A DNA stretch of 64,000 nt, taken from Microbacterium sp. LWH7-1.2 (GTDB taxonomy: Bacteria > Actinomycetota > Actinomycetes > Actinomycetales > Microbacteriaceae). Numbering within the stretch: the stretch's first letter is position 1; each line of letters begins with the position of its first letter. Location: the NCBI RefSeq assembly GCF_038397755.1, contig NZ_CP151637.1, forward strand, positions 2,976,001 to 3,040,000, read 5' to 3'. The translations under genes were made by a program, and so were the position numbers. Below, in pieces: positions 60,536 through 64,000 of this stretch. The notes under the pieces were generated by a model, which worked only from the letters and a program-made list of their open reading frames with translations, was not told the origin of the DNA and did no database searches.

Positions 60536-63049
60536 TCAATCGTTTCCGTTCCCGTTCCCGTTGCCGTTCCCGTTCCCGTTCCCGCTGTCGTCCGGGGGCT
60601 GGTCTGGGGCGGGAGCGGGCCCCGGGCCGGGTGCGGGAGCAGGGCGGGGTGGCGGCGCGGCGCGGCGCACCAGGTCGGCGGGAGGAGCGGGGAAGCCGCC
60701 GCCCGGGTAGAGCTGGTTGGCCGCCGCCTGGATGTCGCGGGTCATCGGAAGGCGGATCGTCGACAGCGCGCGGCCGTTGTGAAAGGACCGGAACATGTCG
60801 CCGAACCCGGTCGTGTTCCCCACCCACACCGCCGTCGTCACGCGGGTGCTCGACTCGACGAGCCACGTCTGGATGTTCTCGTGCGTTCCCGTCTTGCCCA
60901 TCATCGGCGTGCCGTCGTTGGGGTTGCCGCCAGACCCGGTGCCGCCGGGGCGCATGACGCCCTGCAGGGCGAACGCCGTCGCGGCCGCCACTTCGGGGCT
61001 GATCGCCTGCGTGCACCGGTTGCCGGGGACCGGCAGCTCGACGCCGTCGGCGTTCACCACGCGCTCGATGGCGCGCGGCTTGCAGTAGACGCCGTTGTTC
61101 GCCACCGTGGCGAACGCCCCGGCGAGGGCGACGGGTGCGATGTTCTTGGTGCCGATGATCGACGCGGCGCCGTCGAGGTTCACGGGGCCGCCGTCGCCGA
61201 GGGTGACGCCCATGCGGGCCGCGACGTTCTCGATGTCGCACAGGTCGAGCTGCTCCGCCATGCCGAGGAAGCCGCTGTTGAGCGACTGCGCCGTGAACTG
61301 CATCGGCGTTCCCACGTAGCCCGGAACGCCGCCGAAGTTGCGCACAACGTGGTTCTCGCGGTTGACCCAGGTGCCTTCGCAGCGGTCGCGCAGGCGAGGG
61401 ATGGCCCGCAGCGTGCCGTTGACGCTGTCGGACAGCGTGTGCCCTGTCTCGAGCCAGTCGACCAGGGTGAACAGCTTGAACGTCGATCCGGTCGGGAATC
61501 CCGTCGAGACCCCGTGCATCATGTCCCCCGCATAGACGAGCGATGTGTACGCGGGGTCCGTGAGCGCGAGGTCGCGGTCCTCTGTGAACCGGTTGTTCTG
61601 GCTGATGGCGAGAATGCGCCCGGAGCCGGCTTCGACGCTCACCGACGCCGACCCGAACGACATGCCTGCCACGGTCTCCGGAGCGTACCGGCGCATCGCA
61701 TCCTGCGATGCGTTCTGCAGGCTCCAGTCCAGCGTCGTGTAGATGTTCAGGCCCTCGCGCGTCAGCGACCTCTTCCTGTCTTCCGGGGACTCGCCGAACG
61801 CGCTCGCGTAGTCCGGATCCAGGCGCACGGTGTTCACGACGTACTGGCAGAAGAAGGGGGCGGCGCTGGACCCGCACCTCGTGGGCGGCGGCTGCAACGC
61901 CGGCGTGATCGGCTCGATCGCCGCCGCCACATACTGCTCGGCGGTGATGCGTCCGTCTTCGCGCATCCGGTCGAGCACGTAGAGCTGCCGGCCCTTGGTC
62001 GCACTGTAGGCGTCGCCGGCCGCCAGGTACTGCTCCGGCGTGATCGTCCCGTCGGCGAGGAGGGTGTCGAGGCCCGCCAGCGTGCCGGGGGTGACGTCGT
62101 CCACCGAGCCGTCGGCCGCCTTGTTGTACGTGGCCCCGTCGGCGCCGAAGATCGAGCCCCCCGGCCGGTCGATCCGGAACGTGTTGGGGTTCTGCACGAT
62201 GCCCGCGAGCGTCGCCGCCTGGATCAGTGTGAGGTTCGCGGCCGTGGTGCTGAAGTAGTAGCGTGCCGCGGCTTCGATGCCGTAGGTCGTGCCGCCGAAG
62301 TTCGCGATGTTCAGGTAGCCCAGCAGGATGTCGTTCTTCGAGTACTTCTGCTCGAGCTGGACGGCGTAGCGGATCTCCTGGAGTTTGCGCTCGTAGCCCT
62401 CGACACCTTCTGCCTGGGTCGCGTCCCTCCAGCACTCCTGCAGCACCTGGTCGCGAGTCATCTTCACCACGGGGCCGTTCTCGTCGACCACCGTCTCACC
62501 CGCCTCGTTCGTCTCGTACACCGTCTCGGCGTCGCGTTCGCAGCGCTGCACCAGCACGTTCTTCACGTACTGCTGGCTGATGGAGGAGCCGCCCTGGGTC
62601 TGACCACCCTGGGCGTTCTTGATGAGTGCGCGCGTGGTGCCGAGGATGTCCACGCCGCCGTGCTGGTAGTACCGGGGATCCTCGGACGCCAGGATCGCGT
62701 CATACATGACGAGCGACACCTGATCGAACTCGACGGGCTCGCGATTCTGGTCGTAGAAAGATGTCAGCTCGACGTCCTGCCCGCTGGCCGGGTCGCGGGC
62801 ATAGATCGTCGTCGGGAGCATCAGGCGGTCGATCTCGAGGTAGCTCGGCATGCCGTCGAACAGCGACACGGCGGAACTCGCCGCGTGCCCGGAGATCGCG
62901 ATGGCCGGGGCGAGGGGGGCGACGACCAGTACGCCCGCGATGACGCTGAGCGCGAGGAGTCCGACGAGACCGCCCAGCACCCCGGCGGCGGTGCGCCGGT
63001 AGGGCGGCAGGGACGGGTCCTCTGCCGGGACCTCTCGTGACCGCTTCAT
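60536..63049 (-). CDS. Class A penicillin-binding protein (transglycosylase-transpeptidase)
   Basis: Bifunctional peptidoglycan synthase of 837 residues. It has a membrane anchor (about 25-55), a glycosyltransferase domain (about 75-290; ILASEDPRYYQHGGVD with the catalytic Glu near 122, and GGSSISQQYVKN) and a transpeptidase domain (about 420-720; Ser522 in TGSTFK, SLNSG, and GKTGTHEN near 718). A Pro-rich tail ends in seven Gly-Asn repeats encoded by a hexanucleotide repeat (60541-60582). ATG 63049 is preferred since GGGAAG precedes it; ATG 63061 would add MGSS. Confidence 0.94.
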   Translation of the reverse strand: MKRSREVPAEDPSLPPYRRTAAGVLGGLVGLLALSVIAGVLVVAPLAPAIAISGHAASSAVSLFDGMPSYLEIDRLMLPTTIYARDPASGQDVELTSFYDQNREPVEFDQVSLVMYDAILASEDPRYYQHGGVDILGTTRALIKNAQGGQTQGGSSISQQYVKNVLVQRCERDAETVYETNEAGETVVDENGPVVKMTRDQVLQECWRDATQAEGVEGYERKLQEIRYAVQLEQKYSKNDILLGYLNIANFGGTTYGIEAAARYYFSTTAANLTLIQAATLAGIVQNPNTFRIDRPGGSIFGADGATYNKAADGSVDDVTPGTLAGLDTLLADGTITPEQYLAAGDAYSATKGRQLYVLDRMREDGRITAEQYVAAAIEPITPALQPPPTRCGSSAAPFFCQYVVNTVRLDPDYASAFGESPEDRKRSLTREGLNIYTTLDWSLQNASQDAMRRYAPETVAGMSFGSASVSVEAGSGRILAISQNNRFTEDRDLALTDPAYTSLVYAGDMMHGVSTGFPTGSTFKLFTLVDWLETGHTLSDSVNGTLRAIPRLRDRCEGTWVNRENHVVRNFGGVPGYVGTPMQFTAQSLNSGFLGMAEQLDLCDIENVAARMGVTLGDGGPVNLDGAASIIGTKNIAPVALAGAFATVANNGVYCKPRAIERVVNADGVELPVPGNRCTQAISPEVAAATAFALQGVMRPGGTGSGGNPNDGTPMMGKTGTHENIQTWLVESSTRVTTAVWVGNTTGFGDMFRSFHNGRALSTIRLPMTRDIQAAANQLYPGGGFPAPPADLVRRAAPPPRPAPAPGPGPAPAPDQPPDDSGNGNGNGNGNGNGND

Positions 63050-63206
63050 GCTGCTTCCCATCTGCGGTGGGAGAAATCATGTCAGACCGCTCGCGATTGC
63101 GCGACGGGTTCCGATATGCCGAGCGGGCGCATAGTCTCGGGCACGAGGCATCCGCTCGAAGAGGAGTCCTGCGCGCAGGCGCGGAACCGGACACGAGGAG
63201 ACTCCC

Positions 63207-63773
63207 ATGCAGACCGTGACGGTCGACTTCATCATTTCGCTCGACGGCTACGGGGCCGCGGAGGGCTGGCCCGGATTCTGGGGGATGGAGGGACCGGAGT
63301 ACCTCGGCTGGCTCGCGGAGTCGCCCGAAAAGGACGACCCGCTGCTCATGGGTGCGACGACTTATCGCCTCATGTCGGAGCTCACCGCCGGGGGTGAGGA
63401 AGGCACCGACATGCTCGGTGGGATGCAGAAGTACGTCTTCTCATCGACCCTCGACGAGCCGCTGGCGTGGGAGAACTCGACGCTGGTCCGCGAGGACGCG
63501 GTCGAGTTCGTCCGGCGGCTGAAGCAGGAGTCCGACCGCCCGCTGCGCACGCTCGGCAGTGTCGCTCTCTGCCGGTCGCTCCTGCGCGCCGGGCTCGTCG
63601 ATCGGTACCGCGTCGGCGTGTTCCCGGTGATCACCGGCGCGACCGGACAGGACCGGATCTTCGACGGCTACCCCGACGTACGGCTGGAACTCGTCGAGGC
63701 CCGCACGTTCGACGGGCGCATCCAGCTGCTCGAGTACGTGCCGACCGTGCTGGACGGCCCGCCAGGCAGGTGA
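63207..63773 (+). CDS. Dihydrofolate reductase-like (RibD C-terminal domain) protein
   Basis: The 188-residue protein begins MQTVTVDFIISLDGYGAAEG with the conserved SLDGY. It has LLMGATTYRLM and PLRTLGSVALCRSLLRAGLV, and VFPVITGATGQDRIF near the C-terminus, typical of the family. These are NADPH-binding reductases of unknown substrate. The start follows GGAGACTCCC. Divergent from the penicillin-binding protein gene. Confidence 0.9.
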   Translation: MQTVTVDFIISLDGYGAAEGWPGFWGMEGPEYLGWLAESPEKDDPLLMGATTYRLMSELTAGGEEGTDMLGGMQKYVFSSTLDEPLAWENSTLVREDAVEFVRRLKQESDRPLRTLGSVALCRSLLRAGLVDRYRVGVFPVITGATGQDRIFDGYPDVRLELVEARTFDGRIQLLEYVPTVLDGPPGR

Positions 63774-63794
63774 GCGGGCACACCTGAACGGTGA

Positions 63795-63820
63795 ACGGAT
63801 GCTGCGGCCGCAGCATCCGT
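63795..63820. terminator. Perfect 26-bp palindrome terminator
   Basis: ACGGATGCTGCGG (63795-63807) followed directly by CCGCAGCATCCGT (63808-63820), between two convergent genes. It has no loop and little T tract. Confidence 0.7.
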
Positions 63821-63824
63821 CTCC

Positions 63825-64000
63825 TCACATCGTGCGCGCGTGCTCCACGAACGCGTCGAGCGTGGTGCGCAGCGCGGGGGAATCCTCCTGCGATCGGCGA
63901 TGGACGGCGAGCACGTCGCGCGTCGACGCCGGCGCAGCAGTGGGGATCGCGACGAGGTCCGGTCCGAGGTCACCTCGTCCGAGCCGCGGCACCAGCGCGA
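63825..64000 (-). CDS. LysR-family transcriptional regulator, C-terminal part
   Basis: The 3' 58 codons of a gene that continues beyond the window. The reading ends SALVPRLGRGDLGPDLVAIP, then TAAPASTRDVLAVHRRSQED and LDAFVEHARTM, the pattern of the last strand and helices of the LysR substrate-binding domain. The helix-turn-helix part is not visible, so the assignment is moderate. Confidence 0.65.
   Translation of the reverse strand, partial: ALVPRLGRGDLGPDLVAIPTAAPASTRDVLAVHRRSQEDSPALRTTLDAFVEHARTM

Noticed and set aside
1..64000. tRNA, rRNA or other structured RNA genes
   Set aside because: I looked for T-loop motifs (GGTTCGAATCC type) and conserved RNA cores and saw none I could support.

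Overview
The window is high-GC actinobacterial chromosome. Gene content and order point to Micrococcales, family Microbacteriaceae, most probably Microbacterium or a close relative; this is judged from protein character and synteny, with no database comparison. It starts at the replication origin. Positions 1-375 are the dnaA downstream spacer with at least seven DnaA boxes (the dnaA-dnaN side in actinobacteria). dnaA lies on the minus strand, and rpmH-rnpA-yidD-yidC-jag-rsmG leads away on the plus strand.

From 4.7 to 11.1 kb is the most unusual part: eleven parS-type ParB sites (ten with a perfect 14-bp core, one with a single mismatch). They spread through about 4.5 kb of DNA with no convincing gene, end inside the parA coding sequence, and are interrupted by one intact IS481-family element (7900-9000, 13-bp perfect terminal repeats, 6-bp target duplication GCTAGG). 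parA (long acidic N-terminal tail) and parB follow.

From 13.3 to 31.3 kb: an ECF42-type sigma factor with its DGPF/YCII partner split by a leaderless small gene; thioredoxin and thioredoxin reductase; murJ with a DUF6049 envelope protein; a methyltransferase; the CCA-adding enzyme; an antitoxin-PIN toxin pair; a flavohemoglobin / DivIVA-like / truncated hemoglobin operon; and a GAF regulator with an aldehyde dehydrogenase and DUF779 protein.

From 31.4 to 45.1 kb: a complete peptide/nickel-type ABC importer, an SLC13-type permease, an FBP-domain protein, membrane proteins, an SGNH hydrolase, a glutaryl-CoA-dehydrogenase-like enzyme and an M23 lipoprotein. From 45.1 to 53.3 kb: the rpsF-ssb-rpsR-rplI operon, an Eis-type acetyltransferase, two secreted Val/Gly/Asp/Thr-rich proteins (one with a (Thr-Asp-Pro)15 stalk and a LAATG sorting signal), a second DnaA-box cluster, and dnaB.

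From 53.3 to 57.1 kb is a small patchy region with acetyltransferases, an ArsR regulator with a cation transporter, and gene remnants. The window ends with a secreted phospholipase C-like protein, a class A penicillin-binding protein, a DHFR-like protein and the 3' end of a LysR regulator.

Recurring features are leaderless promoters (TAnnnT seven or eight bases before the start codon), ATGA/TGATG start-stop overlaps, and intergenic hairpins built on the CGGATGC/GCATCCG motif.
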